Positions 54,690 to 64,000 of a stretch of DNA of 64,000 bases are shown piece by piece. Positions within the stretch are counted from its first letter, which is position 1; every line of letters begins with the position of its first letter. Source of the stretch: Helianthus annuus (Eukaryota; Streptophyta; Magnoliopsida; Asterales; Asteraceae); NCBI RefSeq assembly GCF_002127325.2, contig NC_035436.2, positions 17,085,194 to 17,149,193 on the forward strand, read 5' to 3'. Under the pieces are notes generated by a model. It was given only the letters and a program-made list of their open reading frames with translations. It made no database searches and was not told the origin of the DNA. The translations under genes were made by a program, and so were the position numbers.

Positions 54690-55226
54690 TAAAAAGTAAT
54701 ATAAAATCGGTAGCAAAAGTGAACAAATACTGTAGTCATATCATTGTGAATTCGTATCTAAGTTCTATAGCGGAAAACTGGTAGCAAAAAAAATGCAAAA
54801 GGTAGCAAATTTCCGTAGCCAAACCATAGTAAGATCTGTAGCAAAAATGGTTGGAAAACGTAGCAATTTTCCGTAGTCAACATTCGTAGCAAAAACTACT
54901 TTATAGCTAAATATCAGTAGCAAAATTCTGTAGCTAAAGACACTCGTAGCTAAAATTCCATAGCAAAAAATATTCGTAGCTAAAATTTCATAGCGAAATT
55001 CCGTAGCAATCTGTTTTGTAGCAAATCCATGGCTAAAATAGCGACGCCTTTTTTGTAGCTAAAGTCGTCGCAAACATAATTTCCGTAGCTAAAGTTCGTA
55101 GCAAATAAATTAGCGACGGGACTTGTAGCTACGGACCAAATCCGTAGCAATTCGGTAGCAAAATGGGTATTTGCTACAGATTTGCTACGGATTTGGCCAT
55201 AGCAAATGCCTATTTCTGTAGTAGTG
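54690..55226. repeat. CACTA right subterminal repeat region
   Basis: Many GTAGCAAA, GTAGCTAAA and (near the end) TTTGCTACGGA words, ending in the TIR. Complements the left region at 37349-38210. Confidence 0.85.
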
Positions 55227-55990
55227 ATTTTGGTGATTGTATGCATGCTTGACATGATGAAATCGAAATATGTGATTATAATTGGCGAAAATAACAAGTT
55301 ATGAACTTGATCCTAGTTATGTAAAAAATTAAACCCGTTAGGTGTTCGTTAAAATGTCTAAGTGAATAATAAAGTGTTAAAGTCGGATGAAAACACATGT
55401 TTGATTTTTATAAGCAAATTATGCATTAAAGTTTATAAAAAGGGTTCTAAATTGGTTGTGAATCGAACTCTTTAGGCAAAGAATCCGGATCGTCAAGTGG
55501 ACAAGCCGGAAGGGATACGCGCTTGAAGGGGGTGCTCTAAAGGTACGCGACTTTGGTCCCATTACATTATGCATAAACTTTTGGATTTACCTTGTTAATG
55601 GTGTCATAGTGTAGTATATGCGTTTGATGTGTCATTGAAGTGGCGAAGCTCACTCGACAATCAAACGGGTCGAAATAATGGTTGGAAAGAGTTTGGCTTG
55701 TCATTAAAGTGATGGTCTTCACTCGACAATCAAACGGGTCAAAACAATATCTTTAAAACGATCATGTGTGTAGAGACTTGAAAGTCTCATATCGTGCTAG
55801 TTTATTACAATTAAGATCATAAAAGAAACATAAAACAAAAGAAGAAGTACGGTTGAATGTGTAGATAAAAATCTTTAAAAACATTTCACATTTTTAGAAC
55901 TGGTATTTCACATTTCCAAAAAGAAACATTTCACATTTTTAAAACTGGTATTTCACATTTCCAAAAAGAAACATTTCACATTTTTATCGT
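55227..55990 (+). mobile_element. LTR fragment, right part, with local duplications
   Basis: Continues the LTR cut at 37348. A block of about 65 bp ('gtcattgaagtggcgaagct', 'cactcgacaatcaaacgggt') is doubled at 55632 and 55698. A 50-bp unit ('aaacatttcacatttttaga') is repeated two to three times at 55875-55995. The true LTR end is not identifiable. Confidence 0.45.
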
Positions 55991-56005
55991 TTCAAATGGT
56001 TGTCG

Positions 56006-56175
56006 TGGGTTCCGCTAAAGTGCAACATTCACGCTTGGAGGGCTGAGATGGACAAAATTCCTACGCGAGATGCGCTGCTGAAAAGAAATATCAATATTGG
56101 TAACCAGGTCTGCAGCTTTTGTAATTTTGCTGTTGAGTTGGCTGTCCACCTGTTCAATTGTTGCGGTCAAAGATA
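56006..56175 (+). pseudogene. LINE zf-RVT fragment
   Basis: The frame from 56006 gives WVPLKCNIHAWRAEMDKIPT, then RDALLKRNINIGNQVCSFCN and VHLFNCC. This is the zinc-binding region downstream of RT in plant LINEs (W-P-K-I-FAWR...LPTR..L..R....C..C..E...HLF..C). Only this piece of about 55 codons remains. Read as a relic of a non-LTR element different from the 9007-9390 tail. Confidence 0.7.
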
Positions 56176-56774
56176 ACGTTGAGAATATAGGTGAGCTCTA
56201 ACGGTGGCGTGTGGTGGTTAACGATGGTGAAAGGGAAGAAGAGTGCGGTGGTTGGTAATGTCAAAGATGGTGATTTAAGTATTTAAACGGTAGTGAGAGG
56301 TGGTTAGATCTAATGGATATTTTATTTATAAATAATAATAACAATAGACATTTTATTTTTGGAAAAATATGAGGAAGCCAAAGTGACTGCTGAGTCAACA
56401 AAATAATTGCAAAAGGTAAAAGAATAAGTGGATGTTTGATACAAGTACATTTAACAAGTTTTGAAAGTTAGATTACGTCAAAATAAAGTTTTAACCAAGA
56501 TTCAAATATTAATAGTATTACCATTACCATATTATAAATTACTAACACTGTTATGCTATATAGTGTTGTAATCTATGCATAGCGAGTTTTTCAAAAAAAA
56601 AAAAAAATTGATTCTTCACTTTAAACCTAAAGGTTTAATCTTTTGTATTTTAACCCCTTTGATTATTGTACATTTGACCCAAAGCTTTTTATTTTTATTT
56701 TTTACAATTTAACCCTAACACTTTTTTATTTTCACATTGGGCTACCATACTTTTCATATTTCGCAAGTTTTTCG

Positions 56775-57520
56775 TTTCCTTTTAAATTTTGCGAGTTAAC
56801 ACGCCACAACATACATGTGGGGTTCAATGTTTTTTTTCGTCTATTTTTTCCCGTTTGACATACCTGTCGCAACGCGTCTATTTTTCCCCATTTGATAGAT
56901 TCGTCGGAACGTGCGGGTCATAGATCGACTTAGTTGTTTTTTTCTACGTTTTTACGTTTCGGTCTAATTTCTTCACATTAACACGCCGCAACGAGCGTGC
57001 GTGATTCAACGTTTTTACCTCTGCTTTTCGTTCGGTGTTATTTTTCTTCTTATTTATTTTATTTTTACGAGCTTTTCTGATGTTGGTGGTCGTTGGCAGT
57101 TGTGTGGCATTGGTGCTACTTGGCACGATTTTACGAACGTTTTTAACATATTAATTTTTTTTACTAATAATTTGTTTCGAGTTTACTGGATACTTCCTTT
57201 ACTTAAAAAACAAATTATTTACGTGCATATTTTTATGTACGTGCCCGTATAAATTTGATTTCATCTACGTTTTGACGTAAACATTTTTCGGAAACGAGTT
57301 AGCTCAAATATAATACATTTTCTTTAAAAAATCATTTTTACATGCATATTTTTATGTACGTATTGGTATAAATTAGAGTTTGTCAACGATTCCACGTAAA
57401 TTTCTTTGGGAAATGAGTTAGGTCAAAAATAATATGTTTTCGTGCTTATTTTATGGATGTTTTAAAATTTTGTTTCGAGCGAGTGGAGTCAAATTGTGAT
57501 TTCCTTTTTTTATTTTTTCA
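56775..57520 (+). mobile_element. Helitron-family repeat, third copy
   Basis: Homologous to 13860-14540 over its length: GCGAGTTAACACGCCACAAC, TTTTTTCCCGTTTGACATAC, 'ttacgtttcggtctaattt' and 'tggcacgattttacgaac' segments in the same order. No terminal hairpin/CTRR was seen at either end. Confidence 0.55.
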
Positions 57521-57574
57521 AAAGCTCTAATTAATCGTTTTTATTACACGTGTCAATTTTTTCTATCCATCCAG

Positions 57575-58869
57575 GTGCCGATAAGATGTACCAGGACCTG
57601 CGTACGACTTATTGGTGGCCTGGCATGAAGAGGGACATTGCTGTATATGTGTCTAAGTGCCTTACTTGCTCGAAGGTAAAGGCTGAACACCAGCGTCCTT
57701 CTGGACTCTTAGAATAACCCAAAATCCCTGTTTGGAAATGGGATAGCATTGCTATGGACTTTATTACCAAACTACCCCGTACCTCTAAAGGCCACGTTAG
57801 TATCTAGGTGATTATAGATCGTTTGACCAAATCAGCCCACTTTCTTCCTATTCGTGAAGATTACAGAGTGGGGAAACTTGCTCGAGTCTATACTAACGAG
57901 ATTATGTGTCGTCATGGCATACCTCTTGACATAATCTTGGACCGTGATGGTCGTTTTACTTCGCGTCTTTGGCAAACGTTTCAGTCTGCTATGGGTTCGC
58001 ACTTAAATCTTAACACGACCTTTCATCCTCAGACAGATGGACAGACCGAGCGTATTATTCAAACCCTAGAGGATATGCTTCATTCTTGTGTCATAGACTT
58101 TGGTGGTAACTGGGATGTACATTTACCATTGATTGAATTCTCATACAACAACAACTATCATTCCAGTATTCAGATGGCTCCTTTCGAAACTTTGTATGGG
58201 CGAAAATACCGATCTCCTCTCAGCTGGCATGAGGTTGGGGAAAAGCAGTTCACTGGCCTTGAGATTGTTCAAGAGACAACGGATAAGATTCTTCAAATCT
58301 GTGATAACTTGATCAAGGCTAGGAGCCGACAAAAGAGCTATGCTGATACTAGGCGGAAGCCTTTGGAATTTGTTGTTGGTGACCGAGTTCTTCTCAAGGT
58401 ATCTCCCTGGAAGGGAGTAGTTCATTTTGGAAAGAAGGGAAAGCTCGCTCCTCGCTATGTGGGTCCTTTCGTGATACTTGAAAGGATTGGCAAGGTGGCG
58501 TACAGACTCGACTTGCCACAAGAGCTAAACAACGTGCATCCGGTATTCCACTTATCGAATCTACGTAAATGCCTAGCCGAAGAAGGACTGCAGGTTCCTC
58601 TTGAAGACTTGCAAATAAACGAAGCTGTTCAGTTTGTGGAGAAACCAGTCGAAATCATGGATCAAACTGTCAAGTGTCTGAGGCGCAGCAAAATTCCCAT
58701 TGTTAAGGTTCGATGGGAAGGAAAGCGTGGCGCCGAATTCACTTGGGAATTGAAAAGTGATATGAAGGCTAAGTACTCGCATCTCTTCGAGCAGTCTTCT
58801 TCTAAGATTTCGGGGACGAAATCTCCTAAAGGAGGGGAGACTGTAACGCCCAGCGTCCCTAAACCTTAG
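57575..58869 (+). pseudogene. pol: chromovirus integrase and chromodomain-like C-terminus, 5'-truncated
   Basis: Begins inside the integrase zinc-finger region ([20 protein letters not shown]). It continues through the core with MDFITKLP (first Asp), ILDRDGRFTS (second Asp) and HPQTDGQTERIIQTLEDML (Glu). The GPF/Y-type module follows (LAPRYVGPFVILERIGKVAY) and then a chromodomain-like end (VRWEGKRGAEFTWELKSDMK). Two nonsense codons, TAA at 57715 and TAG at 57805, interrupt the 5' part; the last 353 codons from 57808 are open. The final residues and the TAG at 58867 already lie in the 3' LTR. The combination fits the Tekay/Del group. Everything upstream of integrase is missing. Confidence 0.9.
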
Positions 58870-59489
58870 ACACTTGGCAAGATCAGTCCCTGAATTGTCA
58901 GTTTTAGTCCCTGAATTTATGTGATGTTAATACTTTGATACTTTTGGCATGAATCTCATTGATATTGATGTTTGATACTATGATGCTTGATTCTTTATTC
59001 TAGATGCTTGATTCTTGACACTTAAACTATGACTCTTGATGCTTAATCTAGACACTTGATTCTTGGTGATTAAACTAGATACTTGACTCTTGATACTATG
59101 GAAGCTAGATTCTTTATGTTGAATCTTGATACTTGATACTTGGACTCTTGATTCTTGAGAAGCTATGGTTCTTGACTCTTGAACTTATTTGGTGCTCGAC
59201 TCCTTAGACTCGTGAAACTTGATTCTCTGTTGAACGAGAGACTGGAGCCTTGTTACTGGCGGTAGCTATGAAACTTGGGAACTTTTGGTTTATGATGTAA
59301 TCTAGATATTTTACCCAAACTATACGCAACGCAACGCTAAATATAACTCGCAAAACGAATCTAAGTCAGAAATGCTGAAAGAAGGGATTGGCTAGAGTGA
59401 CCGTCCGATCGGATGACCACCCGATCGGGTGACCACTCGATTGATCGGCCACCCTATCCACTTTGCACCGCCTTAATCCTCTCTCTCAC

Positions 59490-59497
59490 TATAAATA
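59490..59497 (+). promoter_or_regulatory. TATA box of the chromovirus LTR
   Basis: TATAAATA in CTCACTATAAATAGACC, about 650 bp into the LTR. Confidence 0.6.
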
Positions 59498-60129
59498 GAC
59501 CTGTCACATCACCATTTTGAGTGATGTGATAGCTCTGCTCGACCAGACACGTGCACTCTTCATTTCTTCATTTTCTTGCTGATCTCGGTACCTTTTAGGC
59601 TAGATTCTTGTACTTTCCTAATCTACACATCATTTTCTACGTGATTCTCACTTGAAATCACACTTTTCACCGTGAAATCTCTTGGATCTGAGTTCTTGAG
59701 GGCGATCTCATCATGAAGGTTTGTACAAACTGCCATGTAATGTCGTTCTGAGGAAGATCTAACTCAGATCTAAGATAATTCATGCGTTTACACACTAAAT
59801 CTAAGCCAGATCTAGACTTTTCATATAAAACTTGAGTACCTTCATCTCTTTCTCAAAACTTTTACTTCGTTCGGTGGAAATCGGGTCTAAACTAACTGTA
59901 GATCTGATGAATAGTCTAGAGTTGGTATTGATCTGGGTTCTTACCAGTAAAGACGAGCATGGCATCGGATTCTGACATAAACCCATTAGAAACGAACGAC
60001 TGGTCGAACAGGGGTGATTCCCACCCGATCGGAGTTTTGGGCGCTAAGGGGTTTTAACCGTTGTCTCAATACGTGCCGTGACGGCACCGTTAATATAGAG
60101 ACTTGGGAATTTTACAACATGTTAAACAA

Positions 60130-60545
60130 GAACAAGGGTCGCCCGATCGAGCGGTAACCCGATCGGACAGCCGTCCGATCAGACAACCACCCTATTAGGT
60201 GACACTTGCCTTGTTGCCTTGAAACTTAGAAACTTTACAACACTTGGAAATTGGGCGTCTTGATCGAATGGCAACCCGATCGGACAGGCGTCCGATCGAA
60301 CAGCCATCCTATCCGGATGACCAAGCAACTGTACTCGGGTCGAGTGGCAACCCGATCGGACAACCATCCGATCGGGCAACCACCCTATTTCCTGCACTTG
60401 TACTCAAGTGGCCACCCGATCGGATGGCCATCCGATCGGGCAGCCATCTGTCATCACAGCACATCTAGGCCACTCAACCGACTGGCAATCCGATCGGATA
60501 GTCATCCGATCGGACAACCATCTGATCCAGTGACCACCTTGACAC
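60130..60545. repeat. CCGATCGG palindrome array within the LTR
   Basis: Units such as ACCCGATCGGACAACCATCC-GATCGGGC recur four to five times with period about 24 bp inside higher-order blocks of about 100 bp. A smaller cluster is at 59399-59455. The core TCCGATCGGA/CCCGATCGGG is self-complementary. Confidence 0.8.
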
Positions 60546-61294
60546 TTTGAGCAACCTCGTTATTCTGCCCGACTCTTATCCTTTTGTAATCTAATCATGC
60601 TAATTCTAAAAGAGCTCCCTTTGATCCAATAGCAGTTTATACTGTTAAGTAATCATTGTGAGTATACTCGATCCCCTTTTACTTTAAACTTTTGGGATGC
60701 AACATGTATTCTATGAAACTTAAACTTGTTTCTTGGAAACTTATACTCTATCCTATGTGTTCGTGAAACTTGTGATTCTTGATTCTTGACTCTTTGTGCT
60801 ATGTGACGTTTAATCCAGAGTGTGTAGTTCCGCCTTAACAATAGCAGCACTATAGGATTAATGCACCTCCCCGTTAGTCTTTGGGGTATTGTTAGGAGGA
60901 GAGATATAACCTCCTGTTAAACTTTGGGAAAGGCACTTAACGCATTGGAAACTTGGGCTATCACCGTGTGGACTGCGACACTAGCACGGCTGAAACTATT
61001 TTATTGCTTACACCTTGGATATGAGTTGTTTTAATCTATTATTCTATCAAACTTGTGTACTCGCCAATACTTTCGTATTGATATTTTAATACATGTTGCA
61101 GGTTGATAGGATGCTTTGGAATGCATGGAATCCAGCTAGGAGATGCTTAGAAACGTCACCTAGTTAACTTAGAATCTTTTAAACAATTTGAACAATATTC
61201 GTTTTGGTCTGTCTTTGGTACTTGTGTTGGTTGTGTTTGCTTTTAGACAATGTTATGATGAATTTGATCTAAATTTATATTGAAACAAATAGTG

Positions 61295-62161
61295 TTATGG
61301 AATCTCATGAGCAATCTGAACGCTTAGTGCTCGCACCCCGATGTTACTAAATCCCACATTCCAAACATGTTCTTCGTAAACCTTAGGAGGGAGACCTTTA
61401 GTCATCGGATCCGCAAGCATATCTTTAGTACTAATATACTCAATACAAAGATTATTTTCCTCAACACGTTCACGTACGAACAGATATGTTGTATCGAGGT
61501 ATAAACCAGCTCCAGTCGAAGTGTTACTGTTCGAGAAACTAATGGCAGCTGAATTATCACAGTAAAGCTTCAATGGTCTAGAAATGGAATTGACGATTTT
61601 GAGTCCAGTGATTAGATTTCTAAGCAACATTCCATGACAGGTTGCATTATAAATAGCAATGTACTCTGCCATCATTGTGGAAGTTGTGGTCAACTGTTGT
61701 TTATGACTCTTCCATGAAATGGGTCCGCCTACTAACATAAAGATATAGCCCGAAGTGGATTTCTTGTCATCTTTGCATTTTGCAAAGTCAGAATCAGAAT
61801 AGTCCACCACTTCTAAATGACCACTTCTTCTATAAGTCAGTTTATAGTCTTTCGTCCCTTGCAGATATCGAAGTACCTTCTTAGCTGCTTTCCAGTGATC
61901 TAGGCCAGGATTAGTTTGATAACGGCTTAGCATTCCAGCAATATAAGCGATATCTGGGCGAGTACAGACTTGAGCATACATCAGGCTCCCGACTACTGAC
62001 GCGTAAAGTATCTGGCTCATTTGCTCCTTCTCAACCTCTGTTTTCGAACATTGGAATGAACCAAAAACATCTCCCGTAACTACTTGAGCGACGGAGGGTT
62101 TGCACTGTTGCATGTTGTAACGTGTTAGGAAACGATCTATGTAAGCCTTTTGAGACAATCC
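61295..62161 (-). pseudogene. pol: copia RNase H domain, open for 287 codons
   Basis: Contains KAYIDRFLTRYNMQQCKP, SVVGSLMYAQVCTRPDIAYI and KKVLRYLQGTKDYKLTYRRS. The RNase H catalytic positions follow: DYSDSDFAKCKDDKKSTSGY (Asp), TTTSTMMAEYIAIYNATCHG (Glu) and LYCDNSAAISFSNS (Asp). The usual DPMTKGLPP..YEEHV tail is present. It is well preserved compared with the RT part, but has no upstream continuation. Confidence 0.88.
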
Positions 62162-62971
62162 TAAGATCCCTTTGTGTCTATCTCAATGAATTTTGATGCC
62201 AATGATGTAAGAAGCATCTCCGAGATCCTTCATGTCGAAGTTATGCGAGAGTAACCGTTTCGACTCATGCAACATGTCTAAACTATTACTTGCCAATAGA
62301 ATATCATCTACTTAAAGGACAAGTATAGTAAAGTTGCCCCCACTCATCTTGAGGTAGGTGCATTGATCCACTTGATTCTACATAAAACCTTGTTTCTTCA
62401 TGACTTCATCAAACTTGAGGTACCATTGACGTGATGCTTATTTTAACCCGTAAATGGATTTCTTCAACTTACAGACTAGATGCTCCTGACCTTCAGGTTT
62501 AAAGCCCTCAGGTTGTTTCATGTAAACATCTTCGTCTAAGTCTCCATTAAGGAAAGTTGTTTTAATGTCCATCTGATGCAACTCTAAATAAAAATGAGCT
62601 ACTAGGGTCATGACGATCCTTAATGAATCTTTACGAGAGACAGGTGAAAAGGTCTCTTGATAATCAATTCCCTCTTTCTGAGTGTAGCCCTTTGCAACCA
62701 ATCTCGCTTTGTAGCGTTCAACGTTACCATTCGGATCCAGTTTTGTTTTGAACACCCATTTACATCCTACGGGTTTGACACCGTTGGGTAATTCTACCAA
62801 ATCCCAAACGTCATTTTTCTTCATGGATTCAAGCTCATCAATCATTGCTTTATTCCATTCAGAAGACTGATCACTGCTAATGGCTTCATTGTAAGAGATA
62901 GAATCATTGAGCTTTTCGGGATCCATTTCAGTCAGGTAGGTAACATAATCATCCCAATTAGTGGGCCTTCT
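62162..62971 (-). pseudogene. pol: copia reverse transcriptase with stop in the catalytic motif
   Basis: The frame below 62971 gives EWNKAMIDELESMKKNDVWD, CKWVFKTKLDPNGNVERYKA, FSPVSRKDSLRIVM, then MDIKTTFLNGDLDEDVYMKQ and PEGFKPEGQEHLVCKLKKSI, a textbook copia RT start. After 62438 further stops appear. At 62312-62314 the Tyr codon of the YVDD active-site box is TAA, leaving VDDILLASNS behind it. The enzyme would copy element RNA to cDNA; this copy cannot. Confidence 0.88.
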
Positions 62972-64000
62972 TGTCACACCCCGACCACGTGAAACAACAA
63001 ATCGTGGCGGAAACATCGGGGAGTGTTGTAACAGAATTATTGTTTCAAATCATGGATACAAAGAGTTTCGTTTTATTAAATATTAAACATTGTCTCAAAG
63101 TTAAACAAGCAAGTCAAACATAGTCTATCATTGTTATTAAATCACTAAGGCCTCGTCCGTCCTAAGTGAGCATGCATCCTATTGGCAATCAACATTAAGC
63201 AACATCACCTGAAACGTATGTAAAAACAAAGTCAGCAAAGAAATGCTGGCGAGTACATAGGTTTTGTGAGAGCGTCAGATTCATGGCTCGTTTACATGTC
63301 GAAATAACTCGTACAACTTCGTTAATCGATATTAAAAAACTTGTTTTGTAAATTGTTTGTAAAATGAATAACCAAGTCAAAACAGATTTGGTTATAATTT
63401 ATAAACCTTGATGCCATGAATCTTAACCCAAAACCTCTGTTTTCGTAAACCAAATCGAAAATCGTCCTCGTAATAAAACTCGTATGGTTTATATCGTTTA
63501 GTAAACCTCGTTGTGTGACATCGTTTAACTCGTTCTCGTTATAAATCATCGTTCACTTGTTTAAATCGTTAATAATCATTCAATCGTTCAACATCGTTCT
63601 CTTACAAATCGTTCTTGTTTTAATTGTGAAAACTACTTTTGGTCGTCTCGCTAATAACATTCAAACCTTTGTGACTCGTTCATCGTTCAACTCGTATTAA
63701 CAAACCACCAAAGGGTAAGTTAACAATCATCAGATTCAGTCATTACCCACCTCATCACACATAACCATGGGTGCGGTCTGATAACGGGATTTGTCGGATC
63801 CTATGGTACCATAACCTAATACTGGTCGGCTTGATCAATGCTAATGAATGTCATTAGTTATGTACCTACAACCACAAGTTCGTTCACATTATCGAAATCA
63901 TTATTAGTTTAGTATAAACCATCTTAATCGTTTTTGAAACTATCATTAGAATATCGAAATCGTTTTGATACATATGAATCACCCCACAACAATCAAAAAC
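62972..64000 (-). mobile_element. chromovirus-type LTR, runs off the right edge
   Basis: Begins TGTCACACCCCGACCACGTG on the plus strand, matching the termini of the LTRs at 19381 and 30136, and therefore is the 3' end of a minus-strand LTR. It sits inside the copia RT reading frame. Whether it is a solo LTR or a full element cannot be seen. Confidence 0.7.

Larger units (their letters stand above)
37349..55226. mobile_element. CACTA (En/Spm) transposon, 17.9 kb with nested insertions
   Basis: The left terminus CACTACTACAAAAAGAGGCA and the right terminus, complemented, CACTACTACAGAAATAGGCA are matching TIRs followed by TTTGCTATG. They are flanked by the 3-bp duplication ATT (37346-37348, 55227-55229). 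Both ends carry dense TTTGCTACGGA/GTAGCAAA subterminal repeats (37349-38210 and 54690-55226), the transposase-binding architecture of CACTA elements. Without the gypsy (41593-53329) and the Harbinger element (53672-54265) it would be about 5.5 kb. No recognisable TNPD/TNPA transposase is left, so it is non-autonomous or decayed. Confidence 0.9.
58842..61287 (+). mobile_element. 3' LTR of the truncated chromovirus (right end approximate)
   Basis: Starts TGTAACGCCCAGCG directly after the purine tract AAAGGAGGGGAGAC. Contains TATAAATA at 59490-59497 (promoter), a dense CTTGA(T/C)TCTTGA-type low-complexity stretch (58920-59200), and two arrays of GATCGG palindromes. The right end is uncertain and must lie before the copia region that starts near 61295. 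No target duplication can be tested because the left end is lost. Confidence 0.7.
61295..62971 (-). mobile_element. copia RT-RNase H region, decayed, cut by an LTR
   Basis: Minus-strand copia pol from the RT N-terminus (about 62970) to the end of RNase H (61295). It is interrupted at its upstream side by the LTR that begins at 62972 and bordered downstream by the chromovirus LTR. No integrase, protease, gag or LTR of its own is present. Confidence 0.85.

Noticed and set aside
59399..60545. CRISPR-like array, because of regular short palindromic repeats
   Set aside because: Units are contiguous variants without unique spacers, inside a plant LTR.
60179..60550. Plus/minus frames of 70-99 codons with repeated DRMAVRS/PIGQPSD motifs
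   Set aside because: Translations of the GATCGG repeat array.

Overview
The window is repeat-dense, AT-rich nuclear DNA from a flowering plant. Nothing in it looks bacterial or organellar. The mix of Ty1/copia, Tat-type and chromovirus-type Ty3/gypsy elements, CACTA, Mutator-like, PIF/Harbinger, hAT-like and Helitron elements fits a large eudicot genome. An Asteraceae-like origin is my guess, not something the sequence proves. I see no intact ordinary host gene. Almost everything that codes is transposon protein, or a gene exon picked up by a transposon.

Layout: 1-2346 is a decayed copia element (minus strand) carrying a small hAT-like insertion and an exact in-frame duplication. 2825-2962 is a Harbinger MITE and 2995-4341 a long-TIR Mutator-like element. 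A degenerate tandem array and a short-LTR fragment follow to 6268. 7938-8878 is a solo LTR with a perfect target duplication. 9007-9390 is a LINE tail. 10190-19100 is a mosaic of fold-back elements, MITEs and Helitron-family repeats. 19381-22889 is a 3.5-kb solo LTR. 24026-25505 is a Pack-MULE with captured exons. About 25.6-29.71 kb is a chimeric Helitron-like region with casein-kinase-I and possible GH47 fragments. 30136-36783 is a solo LTR split by a second, internally deleted LTR element.

37349-55226 is a 17.9-kb CACTA transposon: matching CACTACTACA termini, TSD ATT, GTAGCAAA-type subterminal repeats and a 59-bp satellite. It sits inside an older LTR fragment. It contains a nearly complete 11.7-kb Tat-type gypsy element (41593-53329, TSD ACTTC, LTRs about 99% identical). 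That element carries gag-pol on the plus strand, broken by one frameshift. It also carries a multi-exon antisense gene on the minus strand with its own TATA box and three in-frame GT-AG introns, and a nine-copy minisatellite next to the 3' LTR. This sense/antisense gypsy is the most interesting object in the window.

55.9-64 kb holds a LINE tail, another Helitron-family repeat, a 5'-truncated chromovirus with its 3' LTR (rich in GATCGG palindromes), a decayed copia RT/RNase H region, and a further LTR running off the right edge.

Relative ages follow from nesting: the LTR at 37106 is older than the CACTA, which is older than the Tat gypsy inside it. Likewise the copia at 61.3 kb is older than the LTR at 62972, and the solo LTR at 30136 is older than the element at 30509. 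All coordinates and repeat matches were read by eye.
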